64,000 nucleotides of DNA, taken from contig OY292280.1 of assembly GCA_958496175.1 (NCBI GenBank), positions 13,640,001-13,704,000 of the forward strand, written 5' to 3'. Made by a program: the position numbers and the translations under genes. Position 1 is the first letter of the stretch. Each line of letters opens with the position of its first letter. The notes below the pieces were generated by a model. That model was not told where the DNA came from. It saw nothing but the letters and a program-made list of their open reading frames with translations, and did no database searches. Of the stretch, positions 31,401-42,903 are shown in pieces. Source of the stretch: Sisyra terminalis. Taxonomy: Eukaryota; Arthropoda; Insecta; Neuroptera; Sisyridae.

Positions 31401-34400
31401 TTTTCTATCAATCTCTCGTACGAATTAGGTTACCAAAAATAAAACGTGGAAAGATATAGCGGGAATGTTAGGAATTGGAGCATCTTCCAGTGCAGCATAT
31501 ACTTTGCGAAAACACTACACAAAAAACTTATTGGCATTTGAGTGTAAATTTGATAGAGGCGGAATCGATCCTCAGCCAATCATCAACCAAGTAGAGGCTA
31601 CTTCGAAGAAAAAGGGTGCAAAATCTGCATCGATTCCTTCTCCAGGTATTAGCAAATAGCAATAAATTAATGTTACATTTGATAAAAGGTAAAAAAAAAA
31701 AATCAGGTTCCTCGAACTCTCAAGACTCGTTTCCAACGCCGGGTTCGAGCGGTGCTTCGATGGATGGATATTCCGGATATGGATATTCCGGAAACCAACA
31801 ACCGGACTACAACTCGCCAAACATTCAGCGGCCATCATCGCAAGCAAATGCCCCGAGTCCACATCCTAGTGGGACGAACGTATTGAACCACCAGCAAGCT
31901 GGTGCTAACGCCGGCGGCGATAATATTAGTGTTTCGAATCCATTCGACGATGGTGCTTCGGGACAGCCACCACGTTATGCTAGTGGTCCTGTCCCACCGG
32001 TCCCACCGCCTGGCAGCCATCAACAATATGGTCCTGGCGGCTCACCAAGACCGCAAAGTATTCCACAAGGATACACAGGCCAAACCGCCTATAACCAATA
32101 CACGGGCTCAGGAACCAGTCCTGATCCTTATCACCAAAACTATGCGAACAATTCCAACTATCCACAAACAACAAGAGCTATTTCCTCGTATCCTCCCTAC
32201 AGTCCCGACGCTGAACGGTTTGTTTCCCCAAAAAAACAATTATTCCCTTTTGTAAATCTATTTGATTTTTTTCTAGTGGTGGTGGCTACACTCCTGGAGG
32301 AAATATGAGCACGAGCGTTGCTGGTAATACAAATAATCCCGTGGTAACAGGAACAACTGCTTCCCCCGATCCTTACAATCGATATACCATGAATGCTTCG
32401 GGACCAGGTGGCACTTATCAACCACGTCAGGGCTATGGCATTAATACAAATCCATCTACTAGCCAACCTAGTGCGCAGCCTCAACCAGGAGGATATCCAG
32501 GACAACCAGAGTATTATAGAACAGAGACAGCTGTACGTAAAATCAAATTAGTCAACTAATCAACTAATAAATATTTATTTCCGCTTTGTGTAGACTTATC
32601 CCGTTGGAACACCAGGACAAACTTCGCCGGTGACGGCTGCGCAAGTTTACGGTAACGGTAAGGCAATGCCACCACCGTCATCGCAACCTCGGCGACATCC
32701 AGATTTTGCCAAAGATCAACAATATCAACCGTACAATCAACAAAAACCGCAAATGTATGGTAGGTATCAATCTCAAAATTTTCCCCTTATTTCTATTGTT
32801 ATTCCTTTATTTCATTACTTGTTGGTCTTCATATTTATGTGAGGTTTTCAGTTCTATTGTTTTGATAATATGTTTAGCAAGCAAAATTTTATTGAGTCAG
32901 GGAATTTGACGAAAAGTTTTGAAAGTTTGTTAAGTGTAATAGGTTTTATTCAATTTTGGTAAAAACTATTTGTAGGCTGGCCGAATAGTCAGTATCGTGG
33001 ACAATATGGGAATCAACCTCAAGGAGTTCCACCTAGTGCTCAAGCGGGGCAATGGCCTCAAGGAGGAGGTCCGCCTCGTGGTGGTGCGCCACCACCTCCG
33101 GCCGGAAACCAGGTGACGACGTCCGTTAGTTCGGGCTCGTGGGGTCCTGAACATCGGTATCCACCTGGTACTGGCCAACCAGCTTCAGTTGTCGGTGCCA
33201 ACTATCAACCACCACAACCAGGCCAACCCCAGTGGAATACAATGCCACCAAATCCTGGCGTCGTTGGACAAAACACAAACTTGCGTCCAAATATGGGTGC
33301 CCGACCTCCATTCAGAGCTGAAGGAAAACCACCATTCAGCATGCCTCCACCACAAGTACTTAAGGTAAATTTCATGGTTTTTTAAGGTGGTGTATCACTA
33401 AGAAATTTGTTTTTTTTTTTTCAGGCGGCTGCTCCAGTATCCGGAGGGCCGTTACCTCAGCCTTCATATACTCAACAACCGTTACCGAAACGTGAGATAA
33501 CATTCCCGCCGGATAGTGTCGAGGCGACAATGCCGATGTTGTATAGGCGTAAGCGCCTATCTCGAATGGACGTAGCACCTCTGGATGCATGGAAGTTGAT
33601 GATGTGTCTACGCTCGGGACTTCTTTCGGAAAGTACCTGGGCGTTGGACGTTTTAAACGTACTTCTCTTTGACGATTCGTCAGTGATTTACTTCGGTCTT
33701 GCACACTTGCCGGGTTTACTTGATATTCTTTTGGAACATTTTCAATGCAGTCTTGCAGACATGTTCGATACTAGCGAGTCCACAGTAACGGAGCGGCCAT
33801 GGTACCACCCACCGCAACCGAAGGTCGAGGAAGTTGATCTTGGCGCGGTTGTCACTCCAATCGATCCCACCGACCACACTGTCGTTCTGTCCAACACGCC
33901 CAACTACAGTTTGACAACGCGGAAAGGTGCACCGGTGCGGATCGTTCCCAAAGACGAAGAAATATTCATTTTGGACAGCCAAAAAGATTGGGATGTAGAT
34001 GGCGACTACAACGAAAAGCAATTGAAAAATGCAATCAGCACTGATCCGTGGCAACTGTATACGACAGGAACCGAGGAAATTGCGTCGACCAAACACATCC
34101 TAACATGTTTCCAAGCCGAGTTCGGGAACGTTCCATTCGCGCGGCTGATCAAGTCGAAGAAAAGCCGCCGCTCATCGCTGTCCCACGAAGAGCAAAACGG
34201 CCAAGCTGAAGAAAACGGGGACATTGGCGACGATGAGTCCACATCGATACATACCTCGAGCCTTCTCCAACACCACTCAGCCAGTGAGCGTTTCAAACGC
34301 AAAAAGGGTAAATTTACGAGTGGAAGTTTGAATAGTGACATTGACAATTCTGACAATAAAAATACTGGTGATAGCTTAGTGAAAGAAACCCTAAACAATA

Positions 34401-35863
34401 ACGACTGTAACAGTGAAAAACACACGAAAAAGCGTACAAAAACCCTCAGTGATGTATTAACACGAATTAAACAGGAAAACAAAGATCTGAAAGACAATAT
34501 ATTGTCGTCGAAAGATAAGGTGGAAAAGGATTCGACCAGTGCTAGTAGTGAGTTTTCAACGAAAACGGAATCGTCAACGTCATCACCAACGTCGGATGAC
34601 ACGCGTGCGGACAGTGCAGTTAGTTTAGATGAGGAGAAAAAAGTTAAGACTGAGCCTGACGACGATGATGATAAAACCGGCGATGAAGAAACCGACGAAA
34701 TCGAGGAAAAAGACACCACGGACCTTCGGCCGAAACTCAACATTCGGGATCCAGCCGGAACTCTGAAGCGACGTCGAACCACCGACTACGAAGACGAGTC
34801 ATACTCCCGTGACGAGTCCAGTTTATATTTGGTAACAGAAACCCAAGAATCGCTAGGTCGCCGTTGCATTTGTGTGTCGAATATTCTCCGCAATCTGACG
34901 TTCGTGCCGGGTAATGAAATCGAATTCGCGAAAAACGCCACCTTTTTGGGATTGCTGGGGAAGCTGTTGTTGCTGCACCACGAACATCCGGTGCGCACCC
35001 CACAAACCCGCAACTACGATCGGGAAGAGGACGCCGACTTCGCGGATTCGTGCAGCAGTTTGCAGGGCGAAACCGAATGGTGGTGGGACTTTTTAATTCA
35101 AGTGCGTGAAAACATTTTGGTGGCCGCCGCAAATATTTCTGGATATATGAACTTGGGACTCTATCCGGAAGAGATATCCCGACCGATTCTTGATGGATTA
35201 TTGCACTGGGCGATTTGTCCATCAGCACATGGTCAAGATCCGTTTGTGACTGGAGGAATGTATTCCATGTTGTCACCACAGCGGCTAGCTCTTGAGTCCT
35301 TATGTAAATTATGTGTAACCGATGCTAATGTTGACTTGGTTATTGCGACTCCTCCGTATTCGCGACTTGAGCGCCTCTGCAGTGTTCTTACAAAACTATT
35401 GTGTCGAAGCGAAGAACAAGTCCTGCGGGAATTCGCGGTTAATTTGTTGCACTATCTTGCGGCCGCTAGTTCCGAAATGGCCCGCACTGTCGCTTTGCAA
35501 AGTCCTTGCGTATCCCTTTTGGTCGCATTTATCGAACAAGCTGAGCAAAGTGCGCTGGGTATTGCAAATCAGCATGGAATTACTGCTCTCAGGGAAAATC
35601 CTGATGCTATGGGAACCAGTCTGGATATGCTTCGACGGGCAGCTCATACCCTTCTTCATCTCGCCCGTCATCCAGACAACCGACCGCTTTTCATCCAACA
35701 GGAACAACGGCTGCTGGGTCTGGTCATGAGTCAAATTCTTGACCAACAAGTCGCCTCGATAATTGCTCGCGTTTTATTTCAATGTTCTCAAAATCAAAGT
35801 GAACCACCAACAAATTCTGCAGTGACCAACTCAATATCTACACCTCAATCGACCAACTCATAG
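22422..35863 (+). CDS. osa: Osa / eyelid (ARID1-type BAP subunit of SWI/SNF), 14 coding exons
   Basis: Exons: 22422-23135, 23335-23394, 27624-27774, 27831-28237, 28297-28969, 29364-29557, 29620-29664, 30046-30234, 31429-31645, 31707-32217, 32277-32532, 32594-32759, 32976-33364, 33425-35863. They join in frame to 2136 residues. It is the large DNA-binding subunit that defines the BAP (not PBAP) remodelling complex in the nucleus. The N-terminal half is Pro/Gln/Ser/Gly-rich low complexity with conserved islands (PTPTLNQLLQ, HYLKQHLQHKMGFG, TSVVTTGPDGTSLDEGSQQS). The ARID domain is at about 750-850, split over exons 8-9 (DRRGWLDKLLAFMEERRTPI, WKDIAGMLGIGASSSAAYTL). An acidic, lysine-rich insert lies around 1560-1770. 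The C-terminal BAF250_C helical-repeat region is about 1780-2115 (SLGRRCICVSNILRNLTFVP). Exon 13 could alternatively end nine bases earlier in the same phase. Shorter than fly Osa, mostly for lack of polyglutamine. Confidence 0.97.
24091..24166. repeat. 76-bp palindrome
   Basis: AGCGTCTATTCCGC and GCGGAATAGACGCT form the ends. The core contains a second palindrome CATTGACTAGTCAATG. No target duplication identified. Confidence 0.65.
25830..26600 (+). promoter_or_regulatory. CpG-richer block in osa intron, possible alternative promoter or first exon
   Basis: This block stands out from its AT-rich surroundings by many CG dinucleotides, as the osa 5' region does. An ATG at 26407 opens 58 codons (MTKSQKSAKQNNAPPGAY start) up to a weak donor AGCAG/GTGTAC near 26581. 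That donor phase does not match osa exon 3, so if transcribed this is more likely 5'UTR than an alternative N-terminus. Confidence 0.3.
28970..29363 (+). other. osa intron 5
   Basis: About 390 bp, AT-rich. I see no repeat or exon in it. Confidence 0.6.
29665..30045 (+). other. osa intron 7
   Basis: About 380 bp, AT-rich with long T runs. I see no repeat or exon in it. Confidence 0.6.
30235..31428 (+). other. osa intron 8
   Basis: About 1.2 kb splitting the ARID domain. It contains a SINE (30445-30557). The rest is AT-rich with homopolymer runs. Confidence 0.6.
30445..30557 (+). repeat. tRNA-derived SINE
   Basis: A-box GGTGGCCGAGTGGTC and a decayed B-box (GGGTTCAATTAG), then the family body ATTAATCCTAGAGTCGCTTA. 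It lies in the same orientation as osa inside its intron 8. Confidence 0.75.
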
Positions 35864-38200
35864 TTTCCCCAATCCCTAAATTAATTCAAGAGTGCTCCAC
35901 CCCCATTGCACTAATTTTTTTCAACATCGATCTCCAAATTTTCGAATAGAAGAAAAACTTTACAATCCTTCTATTTAAAAAAAAAAAACACACACAAAAA
36001 AACATTCAACTTAATGACATGAGTGATTTTAATGAAAAAAAAAACATAATCTTGAATTAATAAAGTATTCTATTTTAATTTCAATTTGGGTGTATTTAAA
36101 AAGTATAATGAATCTGGAACAATTTGTGTATCTAAAAATGTATGTACTGGATTTGTGAAAAATCGATTAAAAAATTTTTATTAATTATATTGATAATGAT
36201 TAACAATTAAATGGAATAAACAATTATGTAATTCTGTGTATATTAAACAAAAAAAAGTAATTGAGTAATTAATAATTATATATTTAAAGAAATGGTCAGA
36301 AAATTAAAAAAAAAATAATTAAAATTGCGTGCTTGTTCAAGTGTAAACCGACTTTTCTCAAATATCTATCGTTAATATAATTAAAAAGAAATAGTAATTG
36401 TAGTGAAAATTTAAATTTAATAATGAAAATAAGAGTTGAAGGAAAATCAAAAAAAGATGCATAAAGGACAGATTGATTTTTTTGATTTTTTTTTTGTATA
36501 TTCAAATCTAATTGTCGAAACATTTTCCATGTTGTAATCAAGTTTTCTTTTCTACATGTTTTATACTTACACTTGGAAAATTGGTCGAAGATAAATCGAC
36601 TTGAGATATATTATCAAAAGAATAAGTAATTAAAATTGGAAAATTTCCTCAAATTTGTGTCTCAAGTTTAGTCTAAACAATAGTAACATGAAAATAGTGG
36701 CTAGAATTGAAATCTTTTCACAAGAGCCTGCTTTTATAGTTTTTACAATATTCTACTTAAAATTTTTAGAGAAAATGCCCATTTTTCTTGTTACTATATC
36801 TTAGACTAAATGATATGCGTGTAAAAGCCGAAATGGCTGAACTTTGGATTCATGAACCGGTCTGAAGTTCGCCCTTTTAGACTATACCACGTATATGCCA
36901 CTCCGTGTAATTTGTGAAGAAAAGGGCTTGAAATTTTTTGAAAATTAGGAACAAATGTATACTAAAAATTGATCACTTAATTATTTTTAACGGCAAACGC
37001 CACGAATTTTCAACCCCCTCCCCATTTTTTTTATATATAAATATATAAAGAAAAAAAATTGAAAACTAATGCACTATTTTTTTTTATGGAATTTAACTTT
37101 TAAAAAAAGATAAAAATGAAAATTTTATTATGTTAAGTTATGAAAATTAAAGAAAAAAAAAAGAAATGTATAAATTTATCTTTTGCGTAGGTTTCCAAGA
37201 TGTAGAAAGAAAATTATGCTGCACATTTTTTCTTTTTTTTTTGTATGTAAAGTTCCCTTTTCTCCAAAATTGAATTTATATTTTTTTTTTGAAAACAAAT
37301 AAAAATAGGAAATTGTTTAGATTTTCCATTTTTAACTAGAAGAAATTTTCATCTTATATGCATTTGTAAATGGGACAGTAACTGTATTAATAAATTTTAG
37401 TTGATTTTAAAATTCTCTCGTTTAACATTTTCTTATTCCTCGCGGAATTTTTTTTAACGAAGAGTCGCAACTCCCTACGCCACTGGACACTGAATTGAAA
37501 TCTTAAATACGTATTAAACATTTCGATTAAAAATCCCATTCAATTCCCAAAAAGTCCTGGTTGAAAAAAAAAATTCCCGACCACATAGAGTTTAGCTAAA
37601 ATAAGAAATTTTTTATCGAGAGAATAAAAAAATATAAATCTCTATTAAATATATTAAAAATATAATTTATGGAAAAACTTTAATTTAATTTTTTTCTTTT
37701 TTTTTCAAAAAAAAATAAAAATATTTTTGATTTTAAATTTTTTTTTCTTTTGGAAAATAGCTTAGATTTTTTTTAAAAGTAATTTGATACTTATTATCAC
37801 ACATTTTATATTGTACCTCATTAGTTGTAAATATATAATGAATAGCGAAATATAATAAAAAAAAATTATAAAAATCTTTAAAACTTCTAAGGAAACTCCT
37901 TTTTTTGTATCAGAAACTTCCTAAATTTTCAAAATTCTCATCTAAAGAATTGTTTTTCTTCTTTTTTTTTTAATAAATTTTCACATTAAAACCATTCAGA
38001 ATTTTTGATTTTTAATCCAAGTTTTACCTCAATTTTCCAAATTGGTAAATGCTATGAATGAATATATCAAACCACGCCCTTTACGCAGTCGCATTGCATT
38101 CCTCTCAATACTAGAATATATAAACGCCTTTAAGTTCAACAAAAATACAAAGTTTTAAATAAACAGGACTTTTTAATAATAACGCAGACTTATTAATTTA
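35864..38200 (+). other. osa 3'UTR and very AT-rich flank
   Basis: AATAAA at 36059-36064 is the first good polyadenylation signal, about 200 nt past the stop; longer 3' ends are possible. The remaining 2 kb is A/T homopolymer-rich with no recognised repeat or gene. Confidence 0.5.
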
Positions 38201-38520
38201 ATATTAAATTCCTACATTTTATTTATATTTCCTTGAAAATTTACAGTGATTTGCATGACCAAGAACCAGAGCCAGATTTAGACCATATAAGGTCCCAAGT
38301 TATTTGAAATATGAAACCCTTTATAAATTCAGATATTTGGGTACTTAGAAACTTAAACTGAAATAAAATCAAAAAGAAATTGAATAATATTGCAGTATAT
38401 TTAAGTATATATGACAATTGCTCATTCGGAAATTTATAAGGACCTTAAAATATAGTTTGTGTAGTTCATACGGAAACCTTGTATTACCAAGAAGCGTGTC
38501 AATTAAAATTCTAAGCCAAA

Positions 38521-38650
38521 ATCGGTAGGTGTTGGGTTGGATCCTAGATTCGAGCAATTTTTCCATATTTCTTGAATACGGATTTTTATTAGCCCTAAAG
38601 TCGCTAAAACCTTAGCAGTTATATAGCAATGGCATATAACGACAAAAAAA
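38521..38650 (+). repeat. tRNA-derived SINE, head missing
   Basis: It starts at GGTAGGTGTTGGGTTGGATCC (B-box region), and the body and tail match the family. The A-box half is absent or diverged beyond recognition. Confidence 0.7.
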
Positions 38651-39950
38651 TCTAAGCCCTCTGTTGAGATATCTTTGAACATAGCGGTTCTAAAACAAGA
38701 TAAAGCGATGCACCACCAAAGTTAACAACCGCTAGTTTTTGGCAAATTCAAAGACGTATTTAAAGTTATTTTAATTTATTTAAGTTGGAATTTTACTTCA
38801 AATAATGCTTTTAGTTGTTTATTCTTTTTTTTTATTTTATTAGATTTTTATTTAAACAAAAAATCAATTCTTGTTAATCTCACCTCCAGCATTATTTTGC
38901 CTTTGGAAGTCATAGTGATTAAAAAAAATAAAAAAAACTATTCTTTGCCACATTAATTTACAGTTGACAAATTTTATTAAGCCTACTGGTGGCCGAGTGG
39001 TCAAGGTAACCGCTCCAAAACTGATAGGTGTTGGGTTTGATCCTCGTATCGAGCAAATTTTTAATATTTCTCGATTACGGATTTTATAAACCCTAGAGCC
39101 CCTAAAATCCTTAGTAGCTATAAAGCGACGATAAATAACCATTTCCAAAAAATATCGATAAGTATTTTGCATTTTGCAAATACAAAATATGTCCTAAAAA
39201 GTATTTCAAATAAATACAAAATTCTTGGAAATAGGTATTTTTTATTTCAAGTACAACTATTTTGAAAATGTCTCATCTCTACCATTGATAAATTTACTTC
39301 TGAAATGAAGCAGTATTTAGAAAATATTACATTTATAATGCCTTTAAAAACTTCTAATGGCTTTTTGAACATCTAAAATGTTTTTTTTTTCAGGGTAAGA
39401 AGAATAGTAATCCCATATAAAAAGTACCATACAAGTGTTTAATGGGAGTTATAAGGTCTCAAAAACGCTTTTGGACAGTTAAAATAAACAAATTAAGGAG
39501 TATTTGGGTCGTAGGTGTGGATTGGAAAGATCAAGTTTCAAAAACCATAAAATTATTTCATGGATAAAGATTAATTAAAAACGACTATTTGATAACAAGA
39601 GAAGAAATTAATTAGATGGGTTTTATTATCAGAGGACACAGTATTGGTCATTATAGAAGAAAAGCAGGCTGAGTATAATGTGATTTAAAAGGAATAGACC
39701 ACCTGGATTTGGAACAAGGTATTATTGAACCAAATAGTTACAAAAAAAATCAATTTATCAAAAATTGGAGTTTAAAGGAATAGTTATAAAAAAGAAGATG
39801 GTTTATACGTAAATTTTTATTTAATTATTTTCTTGTTAATGAGCTACATCATTATAGTAAAAGGAATTTATTAATTTGTGGTATGATCAAATCAAATCTT
39901 AATAGATGACCATTTTTGTTACGTTACGTAGGAATAGTTGTTTCATTTAT
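38651..39950. other. Spacer between osa and the AP-1 mu pair
   Basis: It holds one full SINE (38981-39143) and the 3'UTR of the minus-strand AP-1 mu copy. AATAAA on minus lies at 39951-39946, overlapping the stop, and again at 39872-39867. Nothing else recognised. Confidence 0.45.
38981..39143 (+). repeat. tRNA-derived SINE, full copy
   Basis: A tRNA-like head with A-box TGGCCGAGTGG and B-box GGGTTTGATCCTCGTATC, spaced as in a class II (Leu/Ser) tRNA. The body is TTTCTCGATTACGGATTTTA and CCCTAGAG, with a tail GCGACGATAAATAACC. Confidence 0.8.
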
Positions 39951-41219
39951 TTAATTAGTTCTTAGTTGATAGTCTCCGTTTTGGGTAATATAGCGAACCC
40001 ATGGTAGTGCTTGGTAGCCGCTTTTCTCGATGATTTTCAAATAGCGGACTTGAATTCCCGAGGTGGTGAAATATGGAATTTCGAATTTGACTTGGATCGG
40101 TGGTTTTCCTTCGATGTCCTCGCATTCGACGCTTGGTAGACCGAAATGGGCTCGCATTAAGTACTCTTTGCCTCCAGGAAATGATTTGATGGACCACATT
40201 ATTGCATTTTGTTCAGGAGCATATTTAGCGCTGCCAACCGTTGTTTGGAACTTGGGCGAATCCGCATCGGCTGGTACGGGGATAAGGATTTCAACGTTAT
40301 TGGCAGTCGAACGACGTTTAAATTGCGATTTCGCCTTAATCATATAATCTACACGACTGTGGGCATGCCGTTCAATTACGGACTCGATCCAAATTAAAGG
40401 TTTTACGTGAGTATTTAGTCGATAAGACATTAGCTCGAATTCTCCATCCGGAGGAATAAATGAAATTGTTCGGTCGTTTTCAAATCTTGAAAGTCGCACA
40501 CATTGATGGAACTTAACGTCCTCTAGTTCCACTGATTTGGATTTCCCTCGACCAGTGCTTTCAAATAATACTTTATCGTTCAACCCCAATCGCAACTCCG
40601 GCATTCCCGATAAGTAAACTCTCATTTTAATCGCTCCAACAATCTCACTTCTCAACACATTCCCGTTGGCATTGGCCAGTAAATTAACCGACTCAATTAC
40701 ATCCAGAAAAACCTCATTTTTCCGATACTTAATCCCTTCCGAGCGCCAGGAAACTGCATTTGTAACCGCCAACGGAATCCTCGGTTGGATCTCCAACTTG
40801 TGTCCTTCCTGCATTATATACTCTTGTAAAATCTTACTATCAGTCGTCTGTGGATATCCAAAGTCTAAAATTTCATCCATCAACTCATAAATTACAACAA
40901 AATTATCTCTAATGCTTTCTTCTTCAAGTTCTTTGAAATATTCCATCATGATCCGAACTAACTTATGTAAGAACACAAAAACCAAAGCAATGTTGGCATT
41001 TGTTTTTGTTGTGGCCACCAAAAATAAATTGTTGGTTTTTATGTAAGAAAACGTGCACTCGTTGGATTGTAATAAAGGCGTTTGCAAACCTTCCTCTTCT
41101 TTTTCCATCAGCAGCGGCATAAACTTTTCTATTACATTAGTTTCCATATCGCCCCGATAATTGTGGGATATGAGCACTTTTCCCTTAACATCTAATATAT
41201 AAATCACCGATATTGACAT
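39951..41219 (-). CDS. AP-1mu: AP-1 clathrin adaptor mu subunit (AP-47), intronless copy 1
   Basis: 422 residues starting MSISVIYILDVKGKVLISHN; the upstream in-frame GTG is not used because the family starts at this Met. It is the medium subunit of AP-1, which selects YxxPhi cargo for clathrin transport between trans-Golgi and endosomes. Longin domain about 1-140, mu homology domain about 165-422. The YxxPhi pocket residues are present (F171, D173, W407, R409, by alignment to the family). There are no introns. From residue 90 to the stop the protein equals the plus-strand copy, while the first 89 residues differ at about 20 positions (for example METNVIEKF against MEPNTIEKF). Both frames are intact. 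Confidence 0.95.
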   Translation of the reverse strand: MSISVIYILDVKGKVLISHNYRGDMETNVIEKFMPLLMEKEEEGLQTPLLQSNECTFSYIKTNNLFLVATTKTNANIALVFVFLHKLVRIMMEYFKELEEESIRDNFVVIYELMDEILDFGYPQTTDSKILQEYIMQEGHKLEIQPRIPLAVTNAVSWRSEGIKYRKNEVFLDVIESVNLLANANGNVLRSEIVGAIKMRVYLSGMPELRLGLNDKVLFESTGRGKSKSVELEDVKFHQCVRLSRFENDRTISFIPPDGEFELMSYRLNTHVKPLIWIESVIERHAHSRVDYMIKAKSQFKRRSTANNVEILIPVPADADSPKFQTTVGSAKYAPEQNAIMWSIKSFPGGKEYLMRAHFGLPSVECEDIEGKPPIQVKFEIPYFTTSGIQVRYLKIIEKSGYQALPWVRYITQNGDYQLRTN

Positions 41220-41634
41220 ATTGTCTTTCACTTCAAAATTTACTTAAAACTTAATACTTTACAACTATTTTATTTAATAAATACTGTTCAAACTGAACAT
41301 CCCTTTAGGTCTTTTGACATGTGTCAACTTATCATGGTTTCAAACCAAATTAATTTGTTGCTTTATTTTCCAAAAAACGTTTTAAAAGTATATTATCTTT
41401 AAAAATCCTTGATAATTTAAACAGATTTAAATTTATTTGATAATTAAATTTAAAAAAAATATAAAATTTAAAATTTTAGTCTAGTTCACAACCAATTGTT
41501 ACAGTTCCGCGGCCATTTTTGAAATCTTTGAATTTATGACCTATTTGACGTCACACAGGTATGTTCAATTTTATATAGTTAATTAATTTTTGATTACTAA
41601 TTTTATTAATTTAATTGATTTAGTTTAGTTAAAA
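41220..41634. promoter_or_regulatory. Shared bidirectional promoter region of the AP-1 mu pair
   Basis: 415 bp between the two start codons. It contains a perfect cAMP-response-type site TGACGTCA at 41546-41553 and a GC-rich CCGCGGCC at about 41510. The plus-strand copy has a likely 65-bp 5'UTR intron (donor CACACAG/GTATGT at 41559, acceptor TTGATTTAG at 41623). Confidence 0.55.
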
Positions 41635-42903
41635 ATGTCGATATCAGCGATTTATATTCTTGATGTAAAAGGGAAAGTATTGATATCGCACAATTATCGG
41701 GGCGATATGGAACCCAATACAATTGAAAAATTTATGCCGCTCTTGATGGAAAAAGAAGAGGACGGCTTATTAACACCGATTTTTTCAACCACAGACTGTA
41801 CATTTGCTTATATTAAAGCCAACAATTTGTATTTGGTTGCAACAACAAAAAAAAATGCCAACATTGCCTTAGTTTTTGTATTCTTGCATAAGCTCGTTGG
41901 AATCATGATGGAATACTTCAAAGAACTAGAAGAAGAAAGCATTAGAGATAATTTTGTTGTAATTTATGAGTTGATGGATGAAATTTTAGACTTTGGATAT
42001 CCACAGACGACTGATAGTAAGATTTTACAAGAGTATATAATGCAGGAAGGACACAAGTTGGAGATTCAACCGAGGATTCCGTTGGCGGTTACAAATGCAG
42101 TTTCCTGGCGCTCGGAAGGGATTAAGTATCGGAAAAATGAGGTTTTTCTGGATGTAATTGAGTCGGTTAATTTACTGGCCAATGCCAACGGGAATGTGTT
42201 GAGAAGTGAGATTGTTGGAGCGATTAAAATGAGAGTTTACTTATCGGGAATGCCGGAGTTGCGATTGGGGTTGAACGATAAAGTGTTATTTGAAAGCACT
42301 GGTCGAGGGAAATCCAAATCAGTGGAACTAGAGGACGTTAAGTTCCATCAATGTGTGCGACTTTCAAGATTCGAAAACGACCGAACAATTTCATTTATTC
42401 CTCCGGATGGAGAATTCGAGCTAATGTCTTATCGACTAAATACTCACGTAAAACCTTTAATTTGGATCGAGTCCGTAATTGAACGGCATGCCCACAGTCG
42501 TGTAGATTATATGATTAAGGCGAAATCGCAATTTAAACGCCGTTCGACTGCCAATAACGTTGAAATCCTTATCCCCGTACCAGCCGATGCGGATTCGCCC
42601 AAGTTCCAAACAACGGTTGGCAGTGCTAAATACGCTCCTGAACAAAATGCAATAATGTGGTCCATCAAATCGTTTCCTGGAGGCAAAGAGTACTTAATGC
42701 GAGCCCATTTCGGTCTACCAAGCGTCGAATGCGAGGACATCGAAGGAAAACCACCGATCCAAGTCAAATTCGAAATTCCATATTTCACCACCTCGGGAAT
42801 TCAAGTCCGCTATTTGAAAATCATCGAGAAAAGCGGCTACCAAGCACTACCATGGGTTCGCTATATTACCCAAAACGGAGACTATCAACTAAGAACTAAC
42901 TAA
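41635..42903 (+). CDS. AP-1mu: AP-1 clathrin adaptor mu subunit (AP-47), intronless copy 2
   Basis: 422 residues (MSISAIYILDVKGKVLISHN). Same domains as the minus-strand copy: longin domain about 1-140, mu homology domain about 165-422, and pocket residues F171, D173, W407 and R409. Several N-terminal positions are closer to the usual family sequence here (MSISAIY, AYIKANNLYLVATT), so this may be the parental copy. The last two thirds are nearly identical in DNA to the other copy, and the few differences are silent. Identity stops at the stop codon and the 3' flanks are unrelated. A polyadenylation signal AATAAA lies at 43120-43125. Confidence 0.95.
   Translation: MSISAIYILDVKGKVLISHNYRGDMEPNTIEKFMPLLMEKEEDGLLTPIFSTTDCTFAYIKANNLYLVATTKKNANIALVFVFLHKLVGIMMEYFKELEEESIRDNFVVIYELMDEILDFGYPQTTDSKILQEYIMQEGHKLEIQPRIPLAVTNAVSWRSEGIKYRKNEVFLDVIESVNLLANANGNVLRSEIVGAIKMRVYLSGMPELRLGLNDKVLFESTGRGKSKSVELEDVKFHQCVRLSRFENDRTISFIPPDGEFELMSYRLNTHVKPLIWIESVIERHAHSRVDYMIKAKSQFKRRSTANNVEILIPVPADADSPKFQTTVGSAKYAPEQNAIMWSIKSFPGGKEYLMRAHFGLPSVECEDIEGKPPIQVKFEIPYFTTSGIQVRYLKIIEKSGYQALPWVRYITQNGDYQLRTN

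Noticed and set aside
34006..35279. Long minus-strand open frames (up to 258 codons) opposite the last osa exon
   Set aside because: They arise from the acidic and serine-rich codon composition of osa; no domain and no splice logic.
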